Positions 36,403 to 46,394 are shown, numbered from the stretch's first letter. The stretch: 64,000 nt of DNA from Mesorhizobium muleiense (GCF_900099905.1 NZ_FNEE01000009.1:1-64000); one strand, 5' to 3'. Numbers and translations are program-made. Notes: generated from the sequence alone by a model not told the origin.

Positions 36403-37299
36403 ATGGCGTTGGACTGGGACAAGCTACGCGTGTTTCACGCTGCGGCGGAAGCTGGGTCGTTCACCCATGCCGCCGAGACACTGCATCTGTCGCAATCGGC
36501 GATCTCGCGGCAGGTCAGCGCGCTCGAACATGATGTCGGCGTGCCGCTGTTCAATCGCCATGCCCGCGGCCTGGTGCTGACCGAGCAGGGTGAGATGCTG
36601 TTCCGCACGGCGCATGACGTGCTGATGAAGCTGGAGACGATCAAGTCGCGGCTGACCGAGGCCAAGGATCGGCCTTCCGGCGTGCTCAGGGTGACGACCA
36701 CGGTGGGGCTCGGTGCCGGCTGGCTGACCGAGCGCGTGCAGGAATTCATCGAGCTCTATCCCGAGATCAGCCTGCAGCTGATCCTGGCGAACGAGGAACT
36801 CGACCTCACCATGCGCCGGGCGGACTGCGCGATCCGGCTGCGCCAGCCGCAGCAGCCCGATCTCATCCAGCGCCGCCTGTTCACCGTGCATTTCCATCTC
36901 TACGCCGCCCCTTCCTACGTCAACAAATATGGCAAGCCGGCGTCGATCGCCGAGCTGAAGAGCCATCGCATCGTCACCTTCGGCGTGCCGGTGCCGGCGC
37001 ATCTGTCGGAATTGAACTGGCTGGAAACGGTCGGCGATTTCGAAGGCGGGCAAAGGGTGCCGACGCTGCAGATCAACGACATATTGTCGATCAAGCGCGC
37101 GGTCCAGGGTGGCGCCGGCATCGCCATGCTGCCCGACTATGTGGTCAGCAAGGACTCAGGGCTGGTGCAGTTGCTGCCGGAGACCGAAGTGCCGTCCTTC
37201 GACACCTATTTCGCCTATCCCGATGCGATGAAGAACCAGGCGAAGCTGCATGTCTTCCGCGATTTCATCATCGCCAAGGCCCGAAGCTGGTCGTTCTAA
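36403..37299 (+). CDS. lsrB: LysR-type regulator LsrB/VtlR
   Basis: A 298-residue LysR regulator whose N-terminus WDKLRVFHAAAEAGSFTHAA and position directly after trxB match LsrB of Sinorhizobium and VtlR of Brucella/Agrobacterium. HTH at about residues 4-63 (LSQSAISRQVSALEHDVGV), effector domain after residue 90. In relatives it controls redox, envelope and host-interaction genes, and VtlR activates AbcR small RNAs. Here an AbcR-type sRNA with a strong upstream dyad lies about 0.8 kb downstream, which supports the assignment. A single cysteine (ADCAIRL) is present. Confidence 0.85.
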   Translation: MALDWDKLRVFHAAAEAGSFTHAAETLHLSQSAISRQVSALEHDVGVPLFNRHARGLVLTEQGEMLFRTAHDVLMKLETIKSRLTEAKDRPSGVLRVTTTVGLGAGWLTERVQEFIELYPEISLQLILANEELDLTMRRADCAIRLRQPQQPDLIQRRLFTVHFHLYAAPSYVNKYGKPASIAELKSHRIVTFGVPVPAHLSELNWLETVGDFEGGQRVPTLQINDILSIKRAVQGGAGIAMLPDYVVSKDSGLVQLLPETEVPSFDTYFAYPDAMKNQAKLHVFRDFIIAKARSWSF

Positions 37300-37323
37300 A
37301 CCTTCTGCAAATCGAGTGCGCTA

Positions 37324-37842
37324 TCATCGCGGACGATCATCCCTTATTGGCCGCCATGGCGTCAGGCGGGGGAGCCAGCCTGGAACGGCATGGCGGTAGG
37401 CCTCGTACTCGGCACCATATCGGCGGGCGAGCGTCGGTTCCTCATGGAACTTCACGAACGAGACCATGGCGACGGCGGCGATAGCGGCATAGGCGACGAG
37501 AGCCGCGCTCGAAAACAGCAGCGCCTGGCCAAGGATGATCGCCAGCACGGCCACATACATCGGGTTGCGGACATGGCGGTAGATGCCGCCGACAACCAGT
37601 CGATCGGTTGGCGCGACCGGAGCGGGCGTGCCTCGGCCTTCGAGAGCAAAATGAGCGAAGGCATGAAGCAGCAATGCCGTTGCAACGACAATCAGGACCC
37701 AGCCGACCGGGACCAGGCCGGGCAGGGTCGACCATGGCATGCGATAGCGATCGGTCAACAGCCAAGGCAGCAATCCCGCAACCACACCGGGCGCTGCGAT
37801 GAAGAACAGCGCGCTGCCGGCGATCGCCTGACGGGTCCTCAT
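37324..37842 (-). CDS. Isoprenylcysteine carboxyl methyltransferase-like membrane protein
   Basis: A 172-residue membrane protein with four to five helices and the ICMT/PEMT-type C-terminal motif GGIYRHVRNPMYVAVLAIILGQAL, then FHEEPTLARRYGAEYEAYRHAVPGWLPRL. These HxxRNPxY and EEP motifs form the SAM/lipid site. Bacterial members methylate small hydrophobic substrates, mostly unknown. ATG at 37842 after AAGGAA; the open frame continues upstream without support. It separates lsrB from the sRNA locus. Confidence 0.88.
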   Translation of the reverse strand: MRTRQAIAGSALFFIAAPGVVAGLLPWLLTDRYRMPWSTLPGLVPVGWVLIVVATALLLHAFAHFALEGRGTPAPVAPTDRLVVGGIYRHVRNPMYVAVLAIILGQALLFSSAALVAYAAIAAVAMVSFVKFHEEPTLARRYGAEYEAYRHAVPGWLPRLTPWRPIRDDRPR

Positions 37843-38078
37843 CGGGGCTTCCTTGGTCGCGATTCTCGGGCCGATGCATGTCTGCCCCAAAAATAATGGC
37901 TGCCGCAAAAATAAACGCGCGCTGCCTGATTCGCCATCATTCGTTGTTTTCTGCGTTCTGGACCGAAAATCGGCGCTGTTTCGCCATTTCGCAATGATTC
38001 TTGACTGGCTGCGCACCGCATTTCGCGATTCTTCTGGTCCTACGAGGCCAAGCAACGGCTTAGACCACAGCCTGTGTC

Positions 38079-38103
38079 ATTTTGCATGCGAGTGTTGCAA
38101 AAT
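38079..38103. promoter_or_regulatory. Perfect 8+8 bp dyad upstream of AbcR-type sRNA, candidate LsrB/VtlR site
   Basis: ATTTTGCA-N9-TGCAAAAT, a perfect inverted repeat centred at 38091. That is about 56-60 bases before the predicted sRNA start, the usual place for a LysR activator recognition site. VtlR is known to activate AbcR genes in relatives; the match of this sequence to LsrB is inferred from position and symmetry. Confidence 0.55.
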
Positions 38104-38108
38104 AGATG

Positions 38109-38138
38109 CTTGTTTCTTGGGCATGATGAGCACATATA
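38109..38138 (+). promoter_or_regulatory. Predicted sigma-70-type promoter of the sRNA
   Basis: CTTGTT (38109-38114), 18 bases, CATATA (38133-38138). This fits the rhizobial -35 (CTTGNN) and a moderate -10, predicting a start near 38146-38150. It sits directly downstream of the dyad at 38079. Confidence 0.5.
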
Positions 38139-38146
38139 TGGATCAT

Positions 38147-38260
38147 CTCCTGGGCGCGTTCTCCTCCCATTAGCGCCCTCGAGTGTTCCCCTCTGGAGGT
38201 TAGCCTTAACAGGCACTTCCAATCAAACTCAGCCGGATCTTCGTTGATCCGGCTTTTTTG
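38147..38260 (+). ncRNA. abcR: AbcR-type (alpha-r15) trans-acting small RNA
   Basis: Predicted RNA of about 114 bases. Stem-loop 1 (38152-38178, arms GGGCGC/GCGCCC) exposes TTCTCCTCCCATTA, an anti-Shine-Dalgarno sequence as in the M1 motif of AbcR RNAs. A middle region with CCCTCTGGAGG and a small GTTA-GCCT-TAAC hairpin follows, then an intrinsic terminator at 38231. AbcR RNAs use Hfq to repress mRNAs of ABC transporter binding proteins. Locus near trxB-lsrB agrees with rhizobial AbcR genes. Ten loop bases pair with the ribosome site of the SBP gene at 5235-6842. The exact 5' end is estimated. Confidence 0.72.
38231..38259 (+). terminator. Intrinsic terminator of the sRNA
   Basis: Stem AGCCGGATC/GATCCGGCT (9 bp, perfect), loop TTCGTT, followed by TTTTTT. 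A classic strong terminator. Confidence 0.92.
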
Positions 38261-38316
38261 TATCCCGATCCCTGCCGGCGCTGACGCAAAGCCGACCGAA
38301 ATTGTCATGTAACAGT

Positions 38317-38341
38317 GACATGTAACCTCAGGTAACATGTC
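38317..38341. promoter_or_regulatory. Dyad GACATGT-N11-ACATGTC
   Basis: A 7+7 bp perfect inverted repeat with an 11-base spacer, next to a further CATGTAAC copy at 38306. It lies downstream of the sRNA terminator in non-coding DNA and could be an operator for a second transcript. No regulator can be assigned. Confidence 0.35.
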
Positions 38342-38490
38342 GCAGGCGCGCAGCATCGACTAAGCAGATCATAGGACGCGGTGTGGTTCGTGCGGGAGAT
38401 GGGGGCATCACTCGGACGATCCGGGCTCAGGCGGCTACCGCGTCCGAACTATTCTTCCGCTGAGGCTGTCAAGCGTTGGCGGCATGTGCG

Positions 38491-38564
38491 GCGGACCTGC
38501 CATTTCGCCTCCCACGAAGACGGTCCGCAAGAGAACGGCGTCCGGATCATGTCCGGACGCCGTT
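38491..38564 (+). ncRNA. Possible second sRNA 3' end or bidirectional terminator
   Basis: A stem GCGGACC/GGTCCGC (38491-38497 with 38522-38528) displays CCTCCC in its loop, followed by a 13-bp perfect hairpin (38534-38564, arms AACGGCGTCCGGA/TCCGGACGCCGTT, loop TCATG) and a modest T-rich tail. The layout copies the AbcR-type sRNA, and AbcR genes often occur in pairs, but no promoter is clear. The hairpin may only terminate the convergent EF-G-like gene, whose stop is 41 bases away. Confidence 0.35.
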
Positions 38565-38604
38565 TCCTTGTGTTCTGCAGCCTGACTGTCGCCAAGTTCA
38601 AGTG

Positions 38605-40656
38605 TCAGGCGGCCTTGCCATTGGCGTTCAACGCCTCGTCGGCCAGGCGGCCGGTGAGTTCAGCCATATGGTCGAAGCTGGCACGATAGCTGGCCACGCC
38701 CGCGGTGGCCGAACGCAGTTCGATAATCAGATCGCCGATCTCGGCCTGCGGCATGGTCGACTCGACGACATCCCATCCCGGCCAGCCGGGCCGTGCATCA
38801 TAGCCGAGGATTTGGCCGCGCCGCTGCGGGATCAGGGCGATGATTTTCGATGTCGCGTCGGACGGGGTGACGATTTCCACCTTCATGATCGGTTCAAGCA
38901 GCACCGGCGAGCAGGCGGCCATGCCTTCCTTCATCGCCAGCTTTGCCGCCATCTGGAAGGCCATGTCCGACGAATCGACGGAATGATAGGAGCCGTCGGA
39001 CAGGTTGACGGCGACGTCGACCACAGGAAAGCCGAGCGGGCCCGATTTCAGATAATCGCGCACGCCGGCCTCGACCGACTGGATATAGGTTTTCGGCACG
39101 GCGCCGCCGGTGATAGTGTCGGTGAACTGGAAACCGGAGCCGCGCGGCAGCGGCTTGATCTCGATCACCACGTCGCCGAACTGGCCATGGCCGCCCGACT
39201 GCTTCTTGTGACGGCCACGCTGCTGCGCCGCTTTGCGGATCGTCTCGCGGTAAGGCACGGCCGGCGGATGGCCTTCGACTGGAATCTGGTTCTTGCCCTC
39301 CAGCCGCTCGCGCACGACACGCAGATGCATTTCGCCATGGCCCGACAGCACGGTTTCGGCCGAATCCTGATTGTGGCGCACGCTGAGCGAGGGATCTTCC
39401 TCGGCAAGGCGCTGGATGGCCGCCGACATCTTGACCTCGTCCTTGCGTTCCTTCGGTCGCAACGCAAAGGCGAAGACCGGTTGCGGCGGCGTCAGCGTGA
39501 CCAAGGGGTTGATGCCGCCCTTGACCGAGCTCAAGGTCTGACCGGTCGTGACCTCGTCCATCTTGCCGAGCGCGACGGTGTCGCCGGCCGGGGCCGAGGT
39601 GAGCTTGGTCTGGTCCTTGCCGAGCATTCTGTAGATGCCGGAGACCTTTGCCGTCGCGCCGTTCGAAAGGAAGAGCTCGGAGGCGTCGGCAAGCTGGCCG
39701 GACAGGATGCGCGAGATCGACAGCTTGCCGCCATGCGCGGTGTGGATGGTCTTCATCACCTGGACCACGGTCGCATTGCCGTCTGGTGCGTCGAGGCGCT
39801 TGTGTGTTGCTTCAACATCAGGCGCGTCGTGGCGGATCGTTTTTAGCAGCCGCAGCACACCATTGCCCTTCTCGGCGGTGCCGATCAGCACCGGCGTCAC
39901 GGCACCATCGCGCAAGTCGGCGGCCAGGTCGTCGAAGATGGCGTCCTTGGGCGGCTCGATTTCGTCGAGCAGCTGCTCCATCAGTTGATCATCATGGTCG
40001 GCGAGCGTCTCCAGCATGGAAAAGCGCGCTTCGAGCTCGCGCGCCTTGTCGTCGCTGGGGATCTGGGCGACTTCGCTTTCGGCATATTCGCGATAGATGT
40101 AGGCGCGCTCCAGCGCCAGATCGATCGAGCCGATCACCACGCCGTCCTTGCGCAGCGGGATCTGGCGCAGCAGTAAAGGCACCGAGCTCGCCGGCTGCAA
40201 CATCTTCAGCGTGTCGCGCACGCCTGATATCGCCTTGTCGACCTTGTTGAGGAACATGATGCGCGGCACGCCAAGATCATCGAGCTTGCGCATGATCAGC
40301 TGCAAGGCAGGGATCTTCTTCTCGTCGGCTTCGGCGACGACCACGGCGATGTCGCAGGCGGCCAGAACCGGCTCTGCCTCGAAGGAGAATTCGATGGAGC
40401 CGGGACAATCGACGAAGGTGAGTTGCTCGCCCATGAAGTCGGTGGTGGCAAACGTCGCCTCAACGCTCATGGCGTGGGCGCGTGCCTCGGGCGAATGATC
40501 GGAAACTGTGTTTCCCGAGGAGACCTGATTCTGGCGGGGGATGGCGCCCGTACGGGCCAATATGGCTTCGAGAAGTGTCGTCTTACCGCTTGCAAAGGGA
40601 CCGACGATGGCAATGCATTTCGGTCCCGTGCGTCGTCCTCCGGCGCGAGTTCCCAT
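38605..40656 (-). CDS. EF-G-like translational GTPase (paralog)
   Basis: A 683-residue protein of the elongation factor G family. P-loop GPFASGKTT near residue 19, NKVD near 135, domain IV region SGGHGQFGDVVIEIKPLPRGSGF and a C-terminal EF-G_C domain. Switch II reads DCPGSIEF where canonical EF-G has DTPGH, so the catalytic histidine is replaced by serine. It is therefore not the housekeeping FusA, which would lie with rpsL/rpsG/tuf. ATG at 40656 with GGAGGT upstream; the frame open to 40998 is unsupported. Probable role in ribosome rescue, recycling or an unknown GTPase function. Confidence 0.85.
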   Translation of the reverse strand: MGTRAGGRRTGPKCIAIVGPFASGKTTLLEAILARTGAIPRQNQVSSGNTVSDHSPEARAHAMSVEATFATTDFMGEQLTFVDCPGSIEFSFEAEPVLAACDIAVVVAEADEKKIPALQLIMRKLDDLGVPRIMFLNKVDKAISGVRDTLKMLQPASSVPLLLRQIPLRKDGVVIGSIDLALERAYIYREYAESEVAQIPSDDKARELEARFSMLETLADHDDQLMEQLLDEIEPPKDAIFDDLAADLRDGAVTPVLIGTAEKGNGVLRLLKTIRHDAPDVEATHKRLDAPDGNATVVQVMKTIHTAHGGKLSISRILSGQLADASELFLSNGATAKVSGIYRMLGKDQTKLTSAPAGDTVALGKMDEVTTGQTLSSVKGGINPLVTLTPPQPVFAFALRPKERKDEVKMSAAIQRLAEEDPSLSVRHNQDSAETVLSGHGEMHLRVVRERLEGKNQIPVEGHPPAVPYRETIRKAAQQRGRHKKQSGGHGQFGDVVIEIKPLPRGSGFQFTDTITGGAVPKTYIQSVEAGVRDYLKSGPLGFPVVDVAVNLSDGSYHSVDSSDMAFQMAAKLAMKEGMAACSPVLLEPIMKVEIVTPSDATSKIIALIPQRRGQILGYDARPGWPGWDVVESTMPQAEIGDLIIELRSATAGVASYRASFDHMAELTGRLADEALNANGKAA

Positions 40657-41019
40657 GACTGACCTCCACTCAGGCGTTTCCCTGGGAGCGGCGGCCGGCC
40701 TGTCGACCGTCGCGGGCGGGGCTTTTTCAGTTTGCCGCCTACCCAAAGGCATCGTCCCACGGGTTAGGCGGGAGGGCAAGTGATTTGAGAATCGGGTGAC
40801 TTGAGAATCGGGGGATCGCCTGATGTCGCGGATGTTGAGCCATGATCGGCGAAGCGTCGATCGCGGGTCTGGGCTTTCCGTCAATGCCGTGACAGGTCGC
40901 CGAACGGCAGCAAAAGCGGTTGCGCCATGATGGTTATCGGATGAAAGTGCCGCTTCCTGCGAGAAAAAGGAGCGGATCGTCGCCGACCGATCCGCCATCA
41001 GCTTGAGGACTTTGCGACG

Positions 41020-41427
41020 ATGAAGATCATTGCTTGCGGCAGCGTGCCGACCGTCATTGCGCCGGAAAAGTACTTCACCGGCCGCGTGTGGCAGACGCCG
41101 ATCATCGAGAAGGAAGCGCCGGCGCGGCTACGCGCCATCATGGTCGGTTTCGAGCCCGGCGCGCGTACCCACTGGCATACGCATCCGCTGGGCCAGACGC
41201 TCTATGTCGTGTCAGGCGCCGGCCTGGCGCAAAGCTGGGGCGAGCCGATACAGGCAATCAGGGCCGGCGACGTCATCTCGTTTGCGCCTGACGAAAAGCA
41301 TTGGCACGGCGCCGGTCCAAAATCGGCGATGGCGCATATCGCCATGCAGGAGGCGCTCGACGGCGTCCATGCCGACTGGCTGGAGACGGTGACCGACGAG
41401 CAGTATGGCGGCGTTGATCGGACCTAA
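41020..41427 (+). CDS. Small cupin-domain protein
   Basis: A 135-residue cupin: motif 1 [20 protein letters not shown] near residues 46-66 with three His and motif 2 [15 protein letters not shown] near 87-101 holding the fourth His. A mononuclear metal site is likely. Such proteins range from quercetinase- and carboxymuconolactone-like enzymes to simple isomerases. Starts ATG 41020, 69 bases before the MFS exporter gene on the same strand. Confidence 0.87.
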   Translation: MKIIACGSVPTVIAPEKYFTGRVWQTPIIEKEAPARLRAIMVGFEPGARTHWHTHPLGQTLYVVSGAGLAQSWGEPIQAIRAGDVISFAPDEKHWHGAGPKSAMAHIAMQEALDGVHADWLETVTDEQYGGVDRT

Positions 41428-41496
41428 AAGCGCGTCGCGTCTGATCATTGGTCGCGTCTGATCATTGTAGGTGATTTCTACTCAGGTTTGGGTTTC

Positions 41497-43020
41497 ATGT
41501 CGAACCGTCGCTTGCCTCTTGTTGCCGCCGTCTATCTCGGCACATTCGTCGCACTGCTCGACATCAGCATCGTCAACGTCGCCCTGCCGACGATCCAGAT
41601 TGCGCTCGGCATCGATTTCGCCGGGCTGCAATGGGTGATCGACGCCTACACGCTTTGCCTGTCGGCCTTCATGCTGTCGGCAGGCCTGATCGGCGACCGC
41701 TACGGGCGCAAGCGCTCCTGGCTGGCAGGCATCGGCATCTTCGTGGCTGGTTCTGCCATATGTGCAATCGCGCCCAACCTGCCGGTGCTGCTGGTGGGCC
41801 GGGTGGTGCAAGGGATAGCCGGATCGCTGATCATTCCGGGTGCGCTGTCGATTCTGACGCAGGCATTTCCCGACGGTCGCGAGCGTGCCGGCGTTATCGG
41901 AGGCTGGGCATCGTTCGCAGCTGTCTCGCTGCTCACCGGCCCGGTCGTCGGCGGCATCCTGGTCGAAACCGCCGGATGGCAGAGCATTTTCCTGATCAAC
42001 CTGCCGCTCGGCCTGGCCACGATCGCGCTCGGTGCGGCTTCGATCGTAGAGACTTCACACCCCGAGCATGCCCATCTCGACCTTGTCGGCCTGGCGCTCA
42101 GCATTCTGTGGCTGGGCGCCTTGACCTTTGGCCTGATATCGGCAGGCGAAAAAGGCTGGGGCGATCGAGAGGCTGTTATCGCCCTTGTCGTCGGCTTCGC
42201 CGGCCTAGTGGCATTCCTTGCCTTCGAGGCACGCACACCGCGGCCGATGCTGCCGCTTGGCCTGTTCCGCGACGTTCGCTTCGCCGTCGCCAATGTCGCC
42301 TCGTTCGCGCTCGGCCTCACCTCCTACACCAGCGTCTTCCTCTATTCGATGTTCCTGCAGCAGGCACAGGGCTGGTCGCCGACACAGGCCGGCCTGCGCA
42401 TGGCACCGCTGTTCCTTGTCCAAATGGTCGTGTCGCCGGCGATCGGCAGGCTCAGTCAGCGCTACGGACACTCGGCGCTGATGACATCGGGCTATCTTGC
42501 GATCGGTCTTTCCATGCTGGGCATGTGCTGGGTTGGACCCTCGACACCCTATGTGACGATCGGCCTGCTGTTTGCCGTCGGCGGCCTCGGCAATGCGCTG
42601 TCCATCCCGACCGGCAGCGCTGCCGCGATGTCGTTTGCGCCGCGCGAGCGTTCGGGCATGGTGTCGGCGGTGATCAACGCAACCCGCCAGGGCGGCACCG
42701 CCATCGGCATCGCCCTGCTCGGCGCCTTGATGAGCATGCGGGCAACAGCCCTGCTGACGGCGCATCTTGAAAATGCCGGTGTCGCCAATGCCGGAGCGGT
42801 GGCCCGCGCCGCGGTTTCAAGGCACGATTTCGCAGCCGATGCGGCGATGGGCAAGGACGGCCTGCGCGATCTGTTCGCAGCCGCCTATGCCGGGGGCTTC
42901 CATGCGGCGATGCTGACGGCCGCCATCGTTTCGTTCGTCACGGCCGGGCTTCTGGCCGCCATTCTGGCGCCGGCCGAGGCTCGTTCGGCGCGCGAAACCA
43001 ATCAAAGTCGCCAGGGATGA
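41497..43020 (+). CDS. MFS multidrug exporter, DHA2 (EmrB/QacA) family
   Basis: A 507-residue transporter with 14 predicted helices. N-terminal motif LLDISIVNVALPTIQIALG and motif A GDRYGRKRSWLAG near residue 70, motif C-like SFAAVSLLTGPVVGGIL. It expels drugs or metabolites using the proton gradient. ATG at 41497 preferred over TTG at 41488. May be cotranscribed with the cupin gene. Ends at a shared terminator with the convergent aspC. Confidence 0.9.
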   Translation: MSNRRLPLVAAVYLGTFVALLDISIVNVALPTIQIALGIDFAGLQWVIDAYTLCLSAFMLSAGLIGDRYGRKRSWLAGIGIFVAGSAICAIAPNLPVLLVGRVVQGIAGSLIIPGALSILTQAFPDGRERAGVIGGWASFAAVSLLTGPVVGGILVETAGWQSIFLINLPLGLATIALGAASIVETSHPEHAHLDLVGLALSILWLGALTFGLISAGEKGWGDREAVIALVVGFAGLVAFLAFEARTPRPMLPLGLFRDVRFAVANVASFALGLTSYTSVFLYSMFLQQAQGWSPTQAGLRMAPLFLVQMVVSPAIGRLSQRYGHSALMTSGYLAIGLSMLGMCWVGPSTPYVTIGLLFAVGGLGNALSIPTGSAAAMSFAPRERSGMVSAVINATRQGGTAIGIALLGALMSMRATALLTAHLENAGVANAGAVARAAVSRHDFAADAAMGKDGLRDLFAAAYAGGFHAAMLTAAIVSFVTAGLLAAILAPAEARSARETNQSRQG

Positions 43021-43035
43021 GGCTGGCGCCGACCG

Positions 43036-43064
43036 CCAAAACCCGATTGCGAGCCGGGTTTTGG
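43036..43064. terminator. Bidirectional terminator between MFS exporter and aspC
   Basis: Perfect 10-bp stem CCAAAACCCG/CGGGTTTTGG with a 9-base loop between two convergent genes. The A/T-rich outer stem and flanks suit termination from both sides. Confidence 0.7.
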
Positions 43065-43082
43065 TGTTCGAGATGCGCTTGA

Positions 43083-44345
<1,263 letters not shown>

Positions 44346-44490
44346 TCATCCCGCCAAGCGCAAGCATTGTCGGATGAGCCAGACCTCAAATCCCCCGGCA
44401 AATCCGGCAACAATAAATTCACTTACCCGCGGTAAAACCCGGGGTGGCTGGATCACGACCCATTCCACCAGTCTCGCAACGGGAGGAACC

Positions 44491-45426
44491 GTGTCGCGCA
44501 GCATCGGGCTTGCCCATATCGTCCGTCACGACGACGGCACCGCCAGCGGTGTCTGGGGCAATTATACGCTGCAAAGCGCCTTCCAGCCGATTTTTGCCTT
44601 CAGCAACGGCAAATTGTCCATCACCGGATTCGAGGGCCTGATCCGGCCGTTCCGCGACGCCGAGCCGCAGACGCCGGTGAGTTTTTTCAACGCCTGTCCG
44701 ACGGTCGACCGCCTGCATATCGAGGCGCTGACAAGGACGCTGCACCTTTTGAACGCCGGCGCCTGCCTGCCGCAGGAGGCATTCATTTTCATCAACTTCG
44801 ATCCGTCGGTGTTCACCGATCGCAGCATCGCCGACAGTGCGCTGCGCGACATGCGGCTGGTGCTGCATGAGGCCGGGATCGATGCGAACCGCGTCGTCTG
44901 CGAGGTGACCGAGCAAAAGTCGGCGTCGCAGGAAACGCTCTACAATTTCGTCGAGGCGCTCAGGGCCAACGGGTTTCGCATCGCGGTCGACGACTACGGC
45001 GCCGAAGAGTCCGACATCAACCGGATCAAGGAGCTCAGGCCTGACATCGTCAAATTCGACGCCAACTGGATCATGCAACTGATGGAGTCCGGCGCCGGTT
45101 TCGCGCTGCTGACCGCCATGGTGGCAAGTTTCGAACAGCAAGGCATCCGCACCGTGTTCGAGGGCATCGAGGAGGGCTGGCAGCTTGAACTGGCCGAGAA
45201 ATCGGGAGCCTCGATGGTGCAGGGATTTGCGCTGGCGCGCCCGGAGCTTGCACCGACCAGCTTTCACGTCTTCGGCAACGAAAGCCAAGTCTTCGGCAAG
45301 GAAAGCCAAGTCTTCGGCAAGGAAAGGCAGATGCCGGTGACGGCGCCTGACACCGGCGCGGCGCCTGCGACCGTCTCGCCTTCGCCGCGGCCGAAACGGG
45401 CTTTCGGGCGCAAGGTGGTGCCATGA
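44491..45426 (+). CDS. EAL-domain protein (c-di-GMP phosphodiesterase-like), copy 1
   Basis: About 311 residues, a stand-alone EAL domain. Catalytic set: EGL for EAL near residue 50, N in INFDPS, E in CEVTEQ, DD in VDDYGAEESD, K in VKFD, E in FEGIEE and Q in MVQGFALARP. The loop 6 region, normally DDFGTGYSS, is altered (DDYGAEESD), which may lower activity. GTG at 44491 has GGGAGGA four bases upstream; ATG at 44374 is an alternative without one. The C-terminal tail has three 7-residue repeats. It overlaps copy 2 by 4 bases. Confidence 0.85.
   Translation: MSRSIGLAHIVRHDDGTASGVWGNYTLQSAFQPIFAFSNGKLSITGFEGLIRPFRDAEPQTPVSFFNACPTVDRLHIEALTRTLHLLNAGACLPQEAFIFINFDPSVFTDRSIADSALRDMRLVLHEAGIDANRVVCEVTEQKSASQETLYNFVEALRANGFRIAVDDYGAEESDINRIKELRPDIVKFDANWIMQLMESGAGFALLTAMVASFEQQGIRTVFEGIEEGWQLELAEKSGASMVQGFALARPELAPTSFHVFGNESQVFGKESQVFGKERQMPVTAPDTGAAPATVSPSPRPKRAFGRKVVP
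45268..45330 (+). repeat. In-frame 21-bp tandem repeat (3 units)
   Basis: Three near-identical 21-base units encode VFGNESQ, VFGKESQ and VFGKERQ in the C-terminal tail of the EAL protein. Because 21 is a multiple of three, slippage would change tail length without breaking the frame. Confidence 0.9.
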
Positions 45427-46277
45427 CCGGGCGGCCCGACAGGCGGCGCAATGTCGGCGAGGCAATCTTTGCCGACGAAGTCGGGATCGAATATGGCGTC
45501 TATGGCGCGTTCCGGCTGAGGAGCGCCTACCAGCCGATCTTTGCGCCGCGCGGCAGGTTTTTGAAGGCCGTCGCCGTCGAAGGCCTGATCGAGCCGCACC
45601 GCGCCGGCAGGCCGGTCGCGCCGCGCGTATTCTTCGAGGGCATCCCCGTGGCGGATCGCCTGTTCGTCGAGACGATGTGCCGGGTGCTGCACCTGCGGAA
45701 TTTCCGCAACATCGGCGTCGGCGGGCTCGACCTGTTCTTCAACTACAATCCGCTGATCAACGATGACCCCGGGCGAGCGCTGGCAGAAATCAGGCTGATG
45801 ACCAGGCGTCTCGCCGAGTTCGACCTGCACCCCAGCATGCTGGTCTGCGAGATCACCGAACAGGCGGCCGAAGACAAGGTGCTCGTCAGCCTGGCGCGCG
45901 AGATGCGGCGTGACGGCATCCGTATCGCCATCGACGATTTCGGCACCGGGCATTCGACGGAAGAGCGGGTCGCCCTTGTCCAGCCCGACATCGTCAAGAT
46001 CGACGGCACCTGGTTCGCGGAATTCTGCCGCCATGCCGCCGCCGAACGGTTTTTCCGGCCGCTGGTCTCCGCGCTGCATGACCGCGGCGCCAAGGTGCTG
46101 GTCGAAGGCATCGAGCAAGCCACGCATCTGCGCGTCGCGCTGGACGGCGGCGTTGACCTGATGCAGGGATTTTACCTTGCCCGGCCGGCGCTGGCCGGCA
46201 CGGTCTTCGACGAGGAGCCGCTGCCCATCGACAGGCTGCTTGGCATGGCCAACAACGTCGTGCCGTTGTTTGGGTGA
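45423..46277 (+). CDS. EAL-domain protein (c-di-GMP phosphodiesterase), copy 2
   Basis: A 284-residue stand-alone EAL domain with a full catalytic set: VEGLIEP, FNYNP, CEITEQ, IDDFGTGHST, VKID, VEGIE and MQGFYLARP. Expected to hydrolyse c-di-GMP. Start ATG overlaps the stop of copy 1 (ATGA), so the two proteins are made together, possibly as a dimer. No sensory domain is attached to either. Confidence 0.9.
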   Translation: MTGRPDRRRNVGEAIFADEVGIEYGVYGAFRLRSAYQPIFAPRGRFLKAVAVEGLIEPHRAGRPVAPRVFFEGIPVADRLFVETMCRVLHLRNFRNIGVGGLDLFFNYNPLINDDPGRALAEIRLMTRRLAEFDLHPSMLVCEITEQAAEDKVLVSLAREMRRDGIRIAIDDFGTGHSTEERVALVQPDIVKIDGTWFAEFCRHAAAERFFRPLVSALHDRGAKVLVEGIEQATHLRVALDGGVDLMQGFYLARPALAGTVFDEEPLPIDRLLGMANNVVPLFG

Positions 46278-46394
46278 TCCATCAGCGGCGTCGCTGATGG
46301 TTGCGCCAAAACAAATCACTGGAGGAAGCCGTCGCTGCCAGGATAATTGCCGGTAAAGGCGGCTCCGCCGAGGGGAGCGGCGATGGGAGCAAGA

